A stretch of 64,000 bases of DNA from Thermanaeromonas sp. (GTDB taxonomy: Bacteria > Bacillota > DSM-521 > Neomoorellales > Neomoorellaceae). The DNA is taken from contig NZ_JAKKUR010000005.1 of the NCBI RefSeq assembly GCF_021890735.1, forward strand, positions 1-64,000. The letters run 5' to 3'. The position numbers and the translations under genes are program-made. Of this stretch, positions 52,294 through 60,597 are shown piece after piece. Under the pieces are notes generated by a model. The model was not told the DNA's origin. It saw nothing but the letters and a program-made list of their open reading frames with translations, and searched no databases. The first letter of the stretch is position 1, and each line of letters opens with the position of its first letter.

Positions 52294-53112
52294 ATGCGGC
52301 CGGCCGTGCATATTTTCATCGGTATTTTTATAGGTTGGCTTTTATCTCTTTTGTGGGGCCACATAAAGGGTAACCCCGGAGATACTTTGGCTTCCCCGGC
52401 CTTACCCGTTTTATCTCCCATTACTTCAACTTCACCATCTCCATTTGACACTATATACTACTTTTATAAAGCCGTAGAGGAAGGTAACGAAGAAAAAGTA
52501 AAAGAGCTGGTAACTCCTGAGCTGTGGTCTGAACTTAAGAAAGAAGGTTTTTTACAGCAATGGCAAGCCAGAAAAAATATGGAACCGGGCTTGCGTTTTG
52601 TAATTTTTTTGGTTTCAGAGCAAAACGTGGATGAAGAAGCGGGGCAAGCCTGGGCCCGGGGACGTGCCGAATGGGATTCTCCGCGAAAGGGTATAATCTC
52701 CTCAGAAGAGACCATAAGACTTGTACGAGTGGAAGATACCTGGAAAATAGCCTCTATAGAAAGCGAGTCTCCAGTACATGTAGCCGATGAATTCTACAGA
52801 GCCATCCAGCAAGGAGACTGGAACCGGATGCGCTCCCTGCTGGATCCGGAATATTGGAGGCTCCTTAACTCTGCTGGTATTATATCCGCGTTAAAGAAAG
52901 ACTATAAAGCAAGTTCGTCAGGCGTTTACTTAGTTTTTTACATCCATGATTATGGTTTTATAAATAAAGATACGGCTTGGGTCAAGGGAGATGTAATCTG
53001 GCATCCCTTGACCCCGGAAAGCTTCGAAACCCCCGCCACTTTGAGCCTTAAGAAGACTGACAAAGGATGGGTTATCACTCGCATCACGGGTCACTGGGAG
53101 ATTAAGAAATAG
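52294..53112 (+). CDS. Membrane-anchored protein with two NTF2-like repeats
   Basis: A 272-aa protein. Residues 5-22 (VHIFIGIFIGWLLSLLWG) are an N-terminal anchor, followed by a Pro/Ser/Thr linker (33-50). Two related domains follow: DTIYYFYKAVEEGNEEKVKELVTPELW (about 52-78) and ADEFYRAIQQGDWNRMRSLLDPEYW (about 164-188), each followed by a beta-rich region, as in DUF4878/SnoaL-like NTF2 folds. Outside the membrane such domains usually act as small-molecule or protein-binding modules. AAGGAGCGG precedes ATG 52294. Function unknown. Confidence 0.6.
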   Translation: MRPAVHIFIGIFIGWLLSLLWGHIKGNPGDTLASPALPVLSPITSTSPSPFDTIYYFYKAVEEGNEEKVKELVTPELWSELKKEGFLQQWQARKNMEPGLRFVIFLVSEQNVDEEAGQAWARGRAEWDSPRKGIISSEETIRLVRVEDTWKIASIESESPVHVADEFYRAIQQGDWNRMRSLLDPEYWRLLNSAGIISALKKDYKASSSGVYLVFYIHDYGFINKDTAWVKGDVIWHPLTPESFETPATLSLKKTDKGWVITRITGHWEIKK

Positions 53113-53178
53113 ACTTAAAATCTGAGCGGCGGTAGCCGTAAACCCGAGATACCATCACCTTGGGATTAAGATATAGAC

Positions 53179-53529
53179 TTAGCGCGTAGCTACCCCGGCT
53201 ATACCGCCCATGGCCCCGGCCAGGAGAGAGAGCCCTAATTTCTGAGCCAACGTTTTAAAAGTTAAGGCTCCGGAAGTCCAGCTTAAGGCTGAAAGTACTA
53301 AAATGAATAATAAAGCCACTCCTAACCCCTGCCAAAGCCCCCGGGAACCAGCCATCCTGGCAGCCTGCAAAGCACCTATAAAGACTGCCAGAGCTAGGAT
53401 GACCATGGCCAGAAGGGGAAGCCAACCCTCAGACAAAGGTGTAACGTAAAAAAGAAAGCCCAGTAAGACCGCCTGGAGCAGAGCGGCCACTAACGCATAA
53501 AGAAGCCCCAGTAAGAGGGTACGGGCCAT
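53179..53529 (-). CDS. TIGR04086-family membrane protein
   Basis: A 116-aa protein with four hydrophobic segments, the pattern of the TIGR04086 family of spore-forming Firmicutes. The last segment has GLSLLAGAMGGIAGVATR. The start is ATG at 53529-53527, 7 bp after AAGGAGGG; an in-frame start 10 codons upstream overlaps that RBS. It is divergent from the next gene. Function unknown. Confidence 0.75.
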   Translation of the reverse strand: MARTLLLGLLYALVAALLQAVLLGFLFYVTPLSEGWLPLLAMVILALAVFIGALQAARMAGSRGLWQGLGVALLFILVLSALSWTSGALTFKTLAQKLGLSLLAGAMGGIAGVATR

Positions 53530-53696
53530 ACCTATTCCCTCCTTGAGAAATTTATCCACAGTTTTTCAATTTAACCTTATGCGGCTGGTAAAGATAAAAG
53601 AACTCTGGAGAGTCGGGAGGTTTTTTATTAGTTATGTCGAATTTAAAGCCGGTGGGAATAAGATTAAGATAGGTTTTTAAAAGGGGTGACATCCGG

Positions 53697-54650
53697 TTGC
53701 GGGAAAGTACCTTTTCCTTCTGGCAGGATGCCGAATTTAATGCCCTGGCCGATATACCTTTAACGGTTGAAGACGATGCCTATCATCCTCCCAAGGAAAG
53801 CGAGACCTTGCAGGAAAGCTGGATTTTTGAAGTTTTAACTCCGGATAACCTTTATCTTCGCATTGCCTTTACGTTAAGTAATATGCCCTTAAGTCCTAGA
53901 GCATACTATCATGTTGCCTGGTGGGGAGGACAAGAAAAGGACGAGGAAAATGCGGAAGCAGGAGCCCAAGATGTAGCCGCTTCAACTGAGCGGTGCCAAT
54001 TAAAGCTCGGGCGAAGCTGGGCCGAATACAATGGAGAAAAATATTGCCTTCACCTGGAAACAAACAAGGTCACCGGAGATATTGAATTCTCCCCACTTAT
54101 CGGCGGTTGGCAGCCGGGTATAGGCCGGATAGCTTACGGTGACCAGGGGTTGCGTTGTATTTACTGGCAGGTCCCTGTTCCCCGGGCTGCTGTGCAAGGT
54201 GAAGTGAGCCTGAGGGGAAAAAAGTATAACATAGAAGGTACCGGCTATCACGATCACCGCCGCTGGAACTTTCCCCTTCCGGAGGCCCTAGAAGGAGCAC
54301 GCTTTGTCCGTTTATATGGAGAAGAATACACCTTCTTGGCTGCTGATTTTTGGGGCAACCTATTGTATAGCCGGCGCCATGTCCCGGCCCTTTACCTGGC
54401 CCAACGTACGGAAGTTAAGGTGAGCACCGCCAAGGTGGAAAGCAACCTTGAGGAGACTCAGGATTACACTTCCCTTGAGCTCCGGTCAGGGATAGAACCT
54501 ATGATCAATTTAAAATTTACGGCTACACCTCTTATACAAGGGAAAGGCGGCTTCCGCATAGAGCGTGGCACAGGAGTGCTTCGCCTGGCCACGACCCCGG
54601 AAAAAGAAACCCAGGTATGGGGCGTGTTAGAAACCTTTTTTACAGGGTGA
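53697..54650 (+). CDS. CrtC/AttH lipocalin-like hydratase-fold protein
   Basis: A 317-aa beta-rich protein. GTGYHDHRRWNFPL (about residues 182-195) matches the GxGYHDHxWG type signature of the carotenoid 1,2-hydratase/AttH-like lipocalin fold, and VAWWGGQEKDEENAE earlier fits a long loop. No carotenoid genes are nearby, so its substrate is unknown. The start is TTG 53697 behind AAAAGGGG. It lies directly ahead of fur, 6 bp away. Confidence 0.6.
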   Translation: MRESTFSFWQDAEFNALADIPLTVEDDAYHPPKESETLQESWIFEVLTPDNLYLRIAFTLSNMPLSPRAYYHVAWWGGQEKDEENAEAGAQDVAASTERCQLKLGRSWAEYNGEKYCLHLETNKVTGDIEFSPLIGGWQPGIGRIAYGDQGLRCIYWQVPVPRAAVQGEVSLRGKKYNIEGTGYHDHRRWNFPLPEALEGARFVRLYGEEYTFLAADFWGNLLYSRRHVPALYLAQRTEVKVSTAKVESNLEETQDYTSLELRSGIEPMINLKFTATPLIQGKGGFRIERGTGVLRLATTPEKETQVWGVLETFFTG

Positions 54651-54656
54651 GAAAAC

Positions 54657-55109
54657 ATGGAAAATCAGTTAGAGGAAATTTATAAAAAGCTCCACGAACA
54701 AGACTATAAGATAACCCCCCAGCGCCAAGTTATACTTAAGGCTTTTATAAACAACGCCAATGAACACCTTAGCGCAGAAGAAGTCTACAACATTGTTAAA
54801 GACCAGTATCCCGACATAGGCTTAGCTACGGTATACCGCACCTTAGATCTTTTGGTAGATTTGGACATACTCCAGCGGATAAATTTTGGCGATGGTAGGG
54901 CAAGGTACGAATTCAGCTCACGTACTGAACACCATCACCATCACCTCATATGCCTGGCTTGCGGGAAAGTGCTGGAGTTTGACCATGATCTTTTAGAGTC
55001 CCTTGAGAACCTCATTACAAAAAAGACGGACTTTCAGATCACCGATCACCAACTAAAATTTTACGGGTATTGTCGAGAATGCAAGGAAAAGGCACCAAAG
55101 AAACCTTAA
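54657..55109 (+). CDS. fur: Fur-family metalloregulator
   Basis: A 150-aa regulator. The N-terminal winged helix (ITPQRQVILKAFINN, LSAEEVYNIVKDQYPDIGLATVYRTLDLL, residues 19-66) is followed by the metal site EHHHHHLICLACGKVLEF (about 93-110) and a C-terminal CRECKEKA zinc site. Fur represses iron uptake; PerR and Zur look alike. The Fur boxes at feoA fit an iron role but do not prove this copy acts there. It follows the lipocalin-like gene in an operon of two. Confidence 0.88.
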   Translation: MENQLEEIYKKLHEQDYKITPQRQVILKAFINNANEHLSAEEVYNIVKDQYPDIGLATVYRTLDLLVDLDILQRINFGDGRARYEFSSRTEHHHHHLICLACGKVLEFDHDLLESLENLITKKTDFQITDHQLKFYGYCRECKEKAPKKP

Positions 55110-55201
55110 CAAGTTGTTTTTTGGCGGAAATTTTTGGTGTTTAGTTGGTAGGAATTAACATATAAAAAGGAGAACCATTAGAGGCAGGAATAGGAAACCG
55201 G

Positions 55202-56107
55202 ATGAAGGGGAGATGGGCCGTGCCTGTTCCTGCCTCACGCTATTTTCTAGAAAAAATTTACTCGCCTAGCCAAAATAAAACTCTCCTAGAAAGGGCCGAA
55301 GAATACCTTAAGAAAGGACTATATTTAGAAGCAGCTGCCTGTTATCAAGAATATTTAAAGCTTAAACCTAAAGATGCCAGTTCCTGGAACAACCTGGGTT
55401 ATTGTTACCTCAGCCTCGGATACAATAAAGAAGCCCTGCATGCTTACCGGCAGGCCCTACGGTTTTGTCCCCGGGACCCGGCAGTAGCCTTCAACGCGGG
55501 TATAGCGGCTCAGAGGCTTAATTTATGGTCAGAAGCCTATAACCATTTTGCCCGCGCTCTCCGTTACGGCGAGAAGGATGCCTGTCTCTGGAATAATCTG
55601 GGAGTCTGCCTGTTCCACTTAGGAAGGCTTAAGGAGGCCATACAGTGCTACCGCCGGGCTTTAACCTTGGAACCTAAAGATACTCAGCTCTGGCTAAACT
55701 TAGGACAAACCTTAGCCGCTAATAAACGCTGGTTAGAAGCCGTGCACTGTTACGAACAGGCTTTGCGCCTCCGTCCCCAAGACCCCTTCTGTTTGCAGGT
55801 AACAGCTCAGTTCCTTATGAGCCTAGGTAAAGAAGCCCTGGCCTTAACCTATCTGGAAAAGGCTATAGATCTTGCACCCCACGACGAAGAATGCCACCTA
55901 GCCTACGCCGGTTCCCTTGTGCGCCTAGGACGTCACGAAGAGGCCCTCCTATTTCTGGAAAAACTTCTCGAGCGCTTCCCCCAAAGTAGCCGAGCCTGGG
56001 AGATAAAAGGAGATATTTATGCTAAATTAAACCTGGAGGAGGAAGCAGTTTATTGTTATAATAAAGCCTTAGGATTACCTCAAGCCTTAAACATAAAATC
56101 GTTATGA
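55202..56107 (+). CDS. TPR-repeat protein
   Basis: A 301-aa protein made almost wholly of TPR repeats, about six or seven, e.g. DASSWNNLGYCYLSLGYNKEALHAYRQALRFCP (about residues 58-90) and DACLWNNLGVCLFHLGRLKEAIQCYRRALTLEP. No signal peptide or membrane segment is visible, so it is cytoplasmic. Partners unknown. ATG 55202 has a weak RBS; the next gene surE starts 14 bp after the stop, so the two probably form a unit. Confidence 0.8.
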   Translation: MKGRWAVPVPASRYFLEKIYSPSQNKTLLERAEEYLKKGLYLEAAACYQEYLKLKPKDASSWNNLGYCYLSLGYNKEALHAYRQALRFCPRDPAVAFNAGIAAQRLNLWSEAYNHFARALRYGEKDACLWNNLGVCLFHLGRLKEAIQCYRRALTLEPKDTQLWLNLGQTLAANKRWLEAVHCYEQALRLRPQDPFCLQVTAQFLMSLGKEALALTYLEKAIDLAPHDEECHLAYAGSLVRLGRHEEALLFLEKLLERFPQSSRAWEIKGDIYAKLNLEEEAVYCYNKALGLPQALNIKSL

Positions 56108-56120
56108 GGTGTAGCTTACT

Positions 56121-56975
56121 TTGCTATTCCTGTTAACTAATGACGATGGTATTACTGCCGAGGGATTGCGCGCCCTCGGCTGTAAGCTAGCTGGCCAGGG
56201 ACAAGTTGTTATTGTAGCTCCGGAGAAGGAAAGAAGCGCTATAGGCCACGGCATCACCATGCATAAACCCTTGCGAGCAACCGAAGTAAAACTTGCTCCA
56301 GGCCTTAAAGGGTTCGCAGTAAACGGGACTCCCGCCGATTGTGTCAAACTCGCCCTGGAAGCGCTGGTACCCCAGCCGCCTGATGTGGTGGTCTCTGGGA
56401 TTAACCGGGGAGAAAATTTAGGAACGGATGTACTTTACTCGGGGACTGTTTCCGGAGCCATAGAAGGTTGCATTAACGGGATCCCTTCGTTAGCCGTATC
56501 TTTAGCAGGGGAGAGAGAACCTGACTACAGTTTTGCAGCAGCTTTTACAGCCTCCCTGTGCCAGTATATAGCCCGGCGGGGTCTACCTCCATGGACCTTT
56601 TTAAATGTAAACATCCCTAACCTGCCCCCGCAAGATATTGCCGGTGTGGCCCTGACCCGGTTAGGTCAGAGGCGCTACATCAATACCATCGAAAGGCGTG
56701 TAGATCCCCGGGGGAGGGCCTATTTCTGGCTGGCTGGAGAGGTAAAAGATCTCGATGCAAACCCAGATACAGATATAGGCGCCGTGCTTCGAAAATTTAT
56801 CTCCATAACCCCTTTACATTTGGACCTAACGGACCACCGTTTCCTCGAACAGTTGCAGCGCGAATTACCTTTACTACAGGGTTTAAATCCTTTTCCAAAG
56901 GGCCAGGGAGCGGAGGGATATGGTGCGGGTCAGAAGAAGGGCAACGATATAAGTTATACTTGCGATAAGGAGTAG
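56121..56975 (+). CDS. surE: 5'/3'-nucleotidase SurE
   Basis: A 284-aa phosphatase that removes phosphate from nucleoside monophosphates. The N-terminus LLTNDDGITAEGLRAL holds the metal-binding ND-D pair (residues 7-9). APEKERSAIGHGIT, VNGTPADCVKLAL and SGINRGENLGTDVLYSGTVSGA are family signatures. The start is TTG 56121. Its 3' end overlaps the convergent flippase gene by 93 bp; the last ~30 residues beyond the family core are low in complexity and may be an extension. Confidence 0.93.
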   Translation: MLFLLTNDDGITAEGLRALGCKLAGQGQVVIVAPEKERSAIGHGITMHKPLRATEVKLAPGLKGFAVNGTPADCVKLALEALVPQPPDVVVSGINRGENLGTDVLYSGTVSGAIEGCINGIPSLAVSLAGEREPDYSFAAAFTASLCQYIARRGLPPWTFLNVNIPNLPPQDIAGVALTRLGQRRYINTIERRVDPRGRAYFWLAGEVKDLDANPDTDIGAVLRKFISITPLHLDLTDHRFLEQLQRELPLLQGLNPFPKGQGAEGYGAGQKKGNDISYTCDKE

Positions 56976-58400
56976 CCCAACCAGTTCCCTCCATCCTATG
57001 CTCCAAGCCGACCTCTGTAACAATTTAATGCTTACACCCATGACCAATGCGGCCAGACAAGGCCGTCCGAAGAGATCTAAAAAGTTAAAACGCAGGTGGA
57101 TGAGGCGGCATATTGCCAGCAGGTTAAGGGAAGTGCTCAAAAAAGCGCCCAAATTTATTCCCCAGGCTGCTCCCTTTATACCCCAGAGCGGGGTTAAAAA
57201 GTAAATTACCACAAGGTCCGCAGCTCCATCAACCAAGGTGGTGTAGAGGTTAATTTTCATAGCCCCTAAACCCTGTAGGATACCGCTGGTGGTCTGCTGT
57301 AAATATAAAAAGAGACATCCCCAAGCTAAAATCTTAAGAGGTGCGCCGGCTTCCGGCGCCTTAAATATTATGTCGGAGATTTCCGTAGCCAGAAAAAGAA
57401 AGAACATGGCAAAGGGTAGCCCGCTTAAGACTGTAACCTTAAGGGCTTGAAAGGACCGTCTCTGAAGCAGGCTGTAGTTCTCTAAAGCCTGAGCCTCTGC
57501 CATACCCGGCACCATGGCCATGGCTATCGCTACCGTAATGGTCATAGGGAGGTAAACCAGGGTTAAGGCTATGCCAGAATACTGGCCGTATAAAGCCGTG
57601 GCTTCCCGCAGGCTGGCTCCCCAAAGCTGAAGCCTGTGGGGTATTAAAATGGCTTCCAAGGTAAGGGTTAGACCGGTGGCAGCCCTCGCCAGGGTGGCCG
57701 GAACGGCCAAGCGGGCAAGAGTCAAAAAATCCTTCAAGACAATAGGCTGCCCTTCCCCCGCTAGATAGTACGGGCTCGCTTGCCGGAAAATCAGCAGGCT
57801 TATTATTAACCCCACGGCCTCACCTAAAACCATACCCCAAGCTAGACCTGCTGCACCCCATTCTATCCCCCTAGGCAACAAATGTAGGGCCAACCCCAAA
57901 CCGGAGCTAACCCTGGTCACCTGCTCTATTACTTGGGCCAGCGCCAAAGGCCCCATAAGCTTCAATCCCTGAAAATACCCGCGGAAAGCGGAGCAGGTGC
58001 ACACCAAGGGTAAAGCTAGCATCATTACCATAAAGACAGGATATACGCGTTCATCGGCGAAGAGACGTCCTAATAAAGGGGCTCCAAAATAAAGGATAGC
58101 GGTAAAGACTAAACCGCTAAACACAAGAAAGAACAAAGACAGATGAAAGACATTCCGGACCAACCCCCATTCTCCCCGGGCCGCGCGTTCGGCGACAATT
58201 TTGGCTAAAGCCAGCGGAAGCCCGGCAGTGGCCACAACCAAGACAAAAGTATAAAAAGGGAAAACCATCTCATAAAGCCCCATGCTTTCCGGGCCGATAA
58301 GCCGTATAACCAAAATACGGTAGACAAAACTTAAAACCTTATTTAAAAAATTAGCCAGGGTAAGAATGGCCGCGCCCTGCCAGAGGCCCGTCCCTAGCAT
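56883..58400 (-). CDS. SpoVB/MurJ-like polysaccharide flippase
   Basis: A 505-aa integral membrane protein of the MOP superfamily with about 12-14 hydrophobic segments. LANFLNKVLSFVYRILVIRLIGPESMGLYEMVFPFYTF is the N-terminal signature of the SpoVB group (stage V sporulation protein B, involved in cortex peptidoglycan). MPMTITVAIAMAMVPGMAEAQ near residue 290 is typical of the second half. The start is ATG 58400-58398 behind AGAGGTGA; the longer frame to 58502 has no RBS. Its last 93 bases overlap surE on the other strand. Confidence 0.82.
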   Translation of the reverse strand: MLGTGLWQGAAILTLANFLNKVLSFVYRILVIRLIGPESMGLYEMVFPFYTFVLVVATAGLPLALAKIVAERAARGEWGLVRNVFHLSLFFLVFSGLVFTAILYFGAPLLGRLFADERVYPVFMVMMLALPLVCTCSAFRGYFQGLKLMGPLALAQVIEQVTRVSSGLGLALHLLPRGIEWGAAGLAWGMVLGEAVGLIISLLIFRQASPYYLAGEGQPIVLKDFLTLARLAVPATLARAATGLTLTLEAILIPHRLQLWGASLREATALYGQYSGIALTLVYLPMTITVAIAMAMVPGMAEAQALENYSLLQRRSFQALKVTVLSGLPFAMFFLFLATEISDIIFKAPEAGAPLKILAWGCLFLYLQQTTSGILQGLGAMKINLYTTLVDGAADLVVIYFLTPLWGIKGAAWGINLGAFLSTSLNLLAICRLIHLRFNFLDLFGRPCLAALVMGVSIKLLQRSAWSIGWRELVGLLLIASITYIVALLLTRTISLRSLALWKRI

Positions 58401-58554
58401 TAATCCTTCACCTCTATTTTCCATCCTTATGCTTACCCCTTCGGGTTTATCCCAGCAAAAAATCTGGTTTGCAAAAAAGGATTTTTTTAAAATGAAAGCC
58501 AATTATATTCTTTAGAAGGTATTCTTAAAGGAACTGCGGGGAGGTCTTAAATTA

Positions 58555-60597
58555 ATGAAAGTTTATCCTACAGAAAGCATTCGCAACGTAGCCCTAGTAG
58601 CCCACGGAGGGGCCGGTAAAACCACCCTCACGGAAGCCATTCTTTTTCAGGCCGGGGCCACTAAACGCCTAGGACGGGTAGAGGAAGGTAACACGGTGAC
58701 CGATTTTCATCCGGAAGAAATTAAGAGAAAAGTGAGTATCAACACTTCTTTGGCCTTTTGCGAGTGGGCGGGTCACAAGATAAACCTGTTAGATACGCCC
58801 GGCTACGCCGACTTTTTCGGGGATGTAGTAGCTGCTCTGCGCGTTGCCGACGGTCTGGTTATGGTCATAAGCGCTGTGGCAGGAGTAGAAGTGCAAACCG
58901 AGATAATATGGGAACAAGCCGATAAATTTAACTTGCCTCGCCTGGCCTTTATTAATAAAATGGACCGTGAAAACGCTAACTTTCAGCAAGCTCTAGAGTC
59001 CATGAAAAAGCTCTTAACGGGCAACATAGTACCTCTAGAGCTACCCTTAGGAGCTGCCGAAAACTTTGGCGGAATAATAGACTTGCTGGAATTTAAAGCC
59101 TACCTCTATGAAAATGGCCAGCGTAAGGAATTGCCCGTACCGGAAGAATACAAGGAGGAGGCCGAAAGCTTCCGGGAGCAGCTCGTGGAGGCAGCCGCTG
59201 AAGGCGACGACGAACTGCTTATGAAATACCTGGAAGGGGAGCAGCTAACGCTCGAAGAGATACGCCAAGGCCTAAAACAGGCGGTAGTATCCGGTAAAGT
59301 TATTCCCGTACTCTGCGGCTCAGCTTTGAAAAGTATAGGGGTAGAACAACTTCTGCGTTATATTGTAGACTTCCTGCCTTCGCCGGCAGACAGGGCGGGT
59401 AAGTCCGGTGTAGAATTAGAAAAGGAACCGCTGGCCACGCTCATCTTTAAAACTCTAGCGGATCCCTACGTGGGCAAGATTAGCCTTTTTAAGGTGTATT
59501 CCGGCATTTTAACACCTGATACTACCGTTTATAATGCTAACAAAGAAACGGAAGAAAAAATAAACGGGCTGTTTACCCTTCTAGGTAAAACCCAGATACC
59601 GGTGAGTGAAATCAAACCTGGCGATATAGGAGCGGTAACCAAGCTTACCGTGTCCGGGACCGGCGATACCCTAACCACTAAGAATAACCCCAAACAGCTA
59701 CAGGCTATAGATTTCCCTGAGCCTACTTTACCTGTAGCTATAAGGCCGAAGAGTAAGGGAGACGAAGACAAACTAAGTAACGCCCTGGCCCGTCTCTTGG
59801 AAGAAGATCCCACCCTTCGCCTCAGTAAAAACAACGAAACCCGGGAAACCATTTTAACCGGTATGGGAGAACTGCACCTTGATATTACCCTAGAACGCCT
59901 CTATTCTAAGTTCGGTGTAGAGGTAGAGATGTCCACCCCAAAGGTGCCCTACCGGGAAACTATACGGGCTTCGGTGACAAGGATTGAGGGTAAGTACAAA
60001 AAGCAGACCGGTGGCCGCGGCCAGTACGGGCATGTGTTTATAGACATGTCTCCGCTTCCGGATAAAGAATTTGAGTTTACGGAGACCATCTTCGGCGGTG
60101 CGGTGCCGAGGCAATATATCCCCGCAGTGGAAAAAGGCATCCGTGAAGCCATGCAAGAAGGCATCTTAGCAGGATACCCGGTAACCAACATCAAAGTGAA
60201 CCTGGCTGACGGATCCTACCATTCAGTCGATTCTTCCGAACTGGCTTTTAAGATCGCCGCAGGTATGGCCTTCAAAAAAGCTATGGAACAGGCCAAGCCA
60301 GTTCTACTTGAGCCCATCATGAATGTGGAGATCACCGTACCCGAACAGTTTATGGGCGATATCATCGGTGATCTTAACGGCAGGAGAGGCCGCATCCTGG
60401 GCATGGAAGCCGAGGGCAAAAACCAGAGGATCCGCGCCCAAGTGCCTTTAGCAGAAATGTACCGCTACGCCATCGATCTTAAATCCCTAACCCAAGGCCG
60501 TGGTCACTTCCGCATGGAATTTGCTCAATACGAGGAAGTTCCCGCCAATCTGGCCGAAAAAATAATCCAGGAGGCACGGCAAGCTAAACAAGAATGA
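58555..60597 (+). CDS. Elongation factor G paralogue (EF-G2-like)
   Basis: A 680-aa translation GTPase with five EF-G domains. G1 is AHGGAGKTTL (residues 16-25), unlike AHIDAGKTTT of main EF-G. G3 is DTPGYADFF (about 79-87) and G4 NKMDREN (about 140). GGRGQYGHVFI marks domain IV and GRRGRILGMEAEGKNQRI domain V. The variant P-loop is typical of the EF-G2/EF-G-like type. The tuf, rps and rpl genes that usually adjoin fusA are missing here, which also points to a paralogue. ATG 58555 follows GGGGAGG. It overlaps addB by 4 bp (ATGA). Confidence 0.85.
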   Translation: MKVYPTESIRNVALVAHGGAGKTTLTEAILFQAGATKRLGRVEEGNTVTDFHPEEIKRKVSINTSLAFCEWAGHKINLLDTPGYADFFGDVVAALRVADGLVMVISAVAGVEVQTEIIWEQADKFNLPRLAFINKMDRENANFQQALESMKKLLTGNIVPLELPLGAAENFGGIIDLLEFKAYLYENGQRKELPVPEEYKEEAESFREQLVEAAAEGDDELLMKYLEGEQLTLEEIRQGLKQAVVSGKVIPVLCGSALKSIGVEQLLRYIVDFLPSPADRAGKSGVELEKEPLATLIFKTLADPYVGKISLFKVYSGILTPDTTVYNANKETEEKINGLFTLLGKTQIPVSEIKPGDIGAVTKLTVSGTGDTLTTKNNPKQLQAIDFPEPTLPVAIRPKSKGDEDKLSNALARLLEEDPTLRLSKNNETRETILTGMGELHLDITLERLYSKFGVEVEMSTPKVPYRETIRASVTRIEGKYKKQTGGRGQYGHVFIDMSPLPDKEFEFTETIFGGAVPRQYIPAVEKGIREAMQEGILAGYPVTNIKVNLADGSYHSVDSSELAFKIAAGMAFKKAMEQAKPVLLEPIMNVEITVPEQFMGDIIGDLNGRRGRILGMEAEGKNQRIRAQVPLAEMYRYAIDLKSLTQGRGHFRMEFAQYEEVPANLAEKIIQEARQAKQE

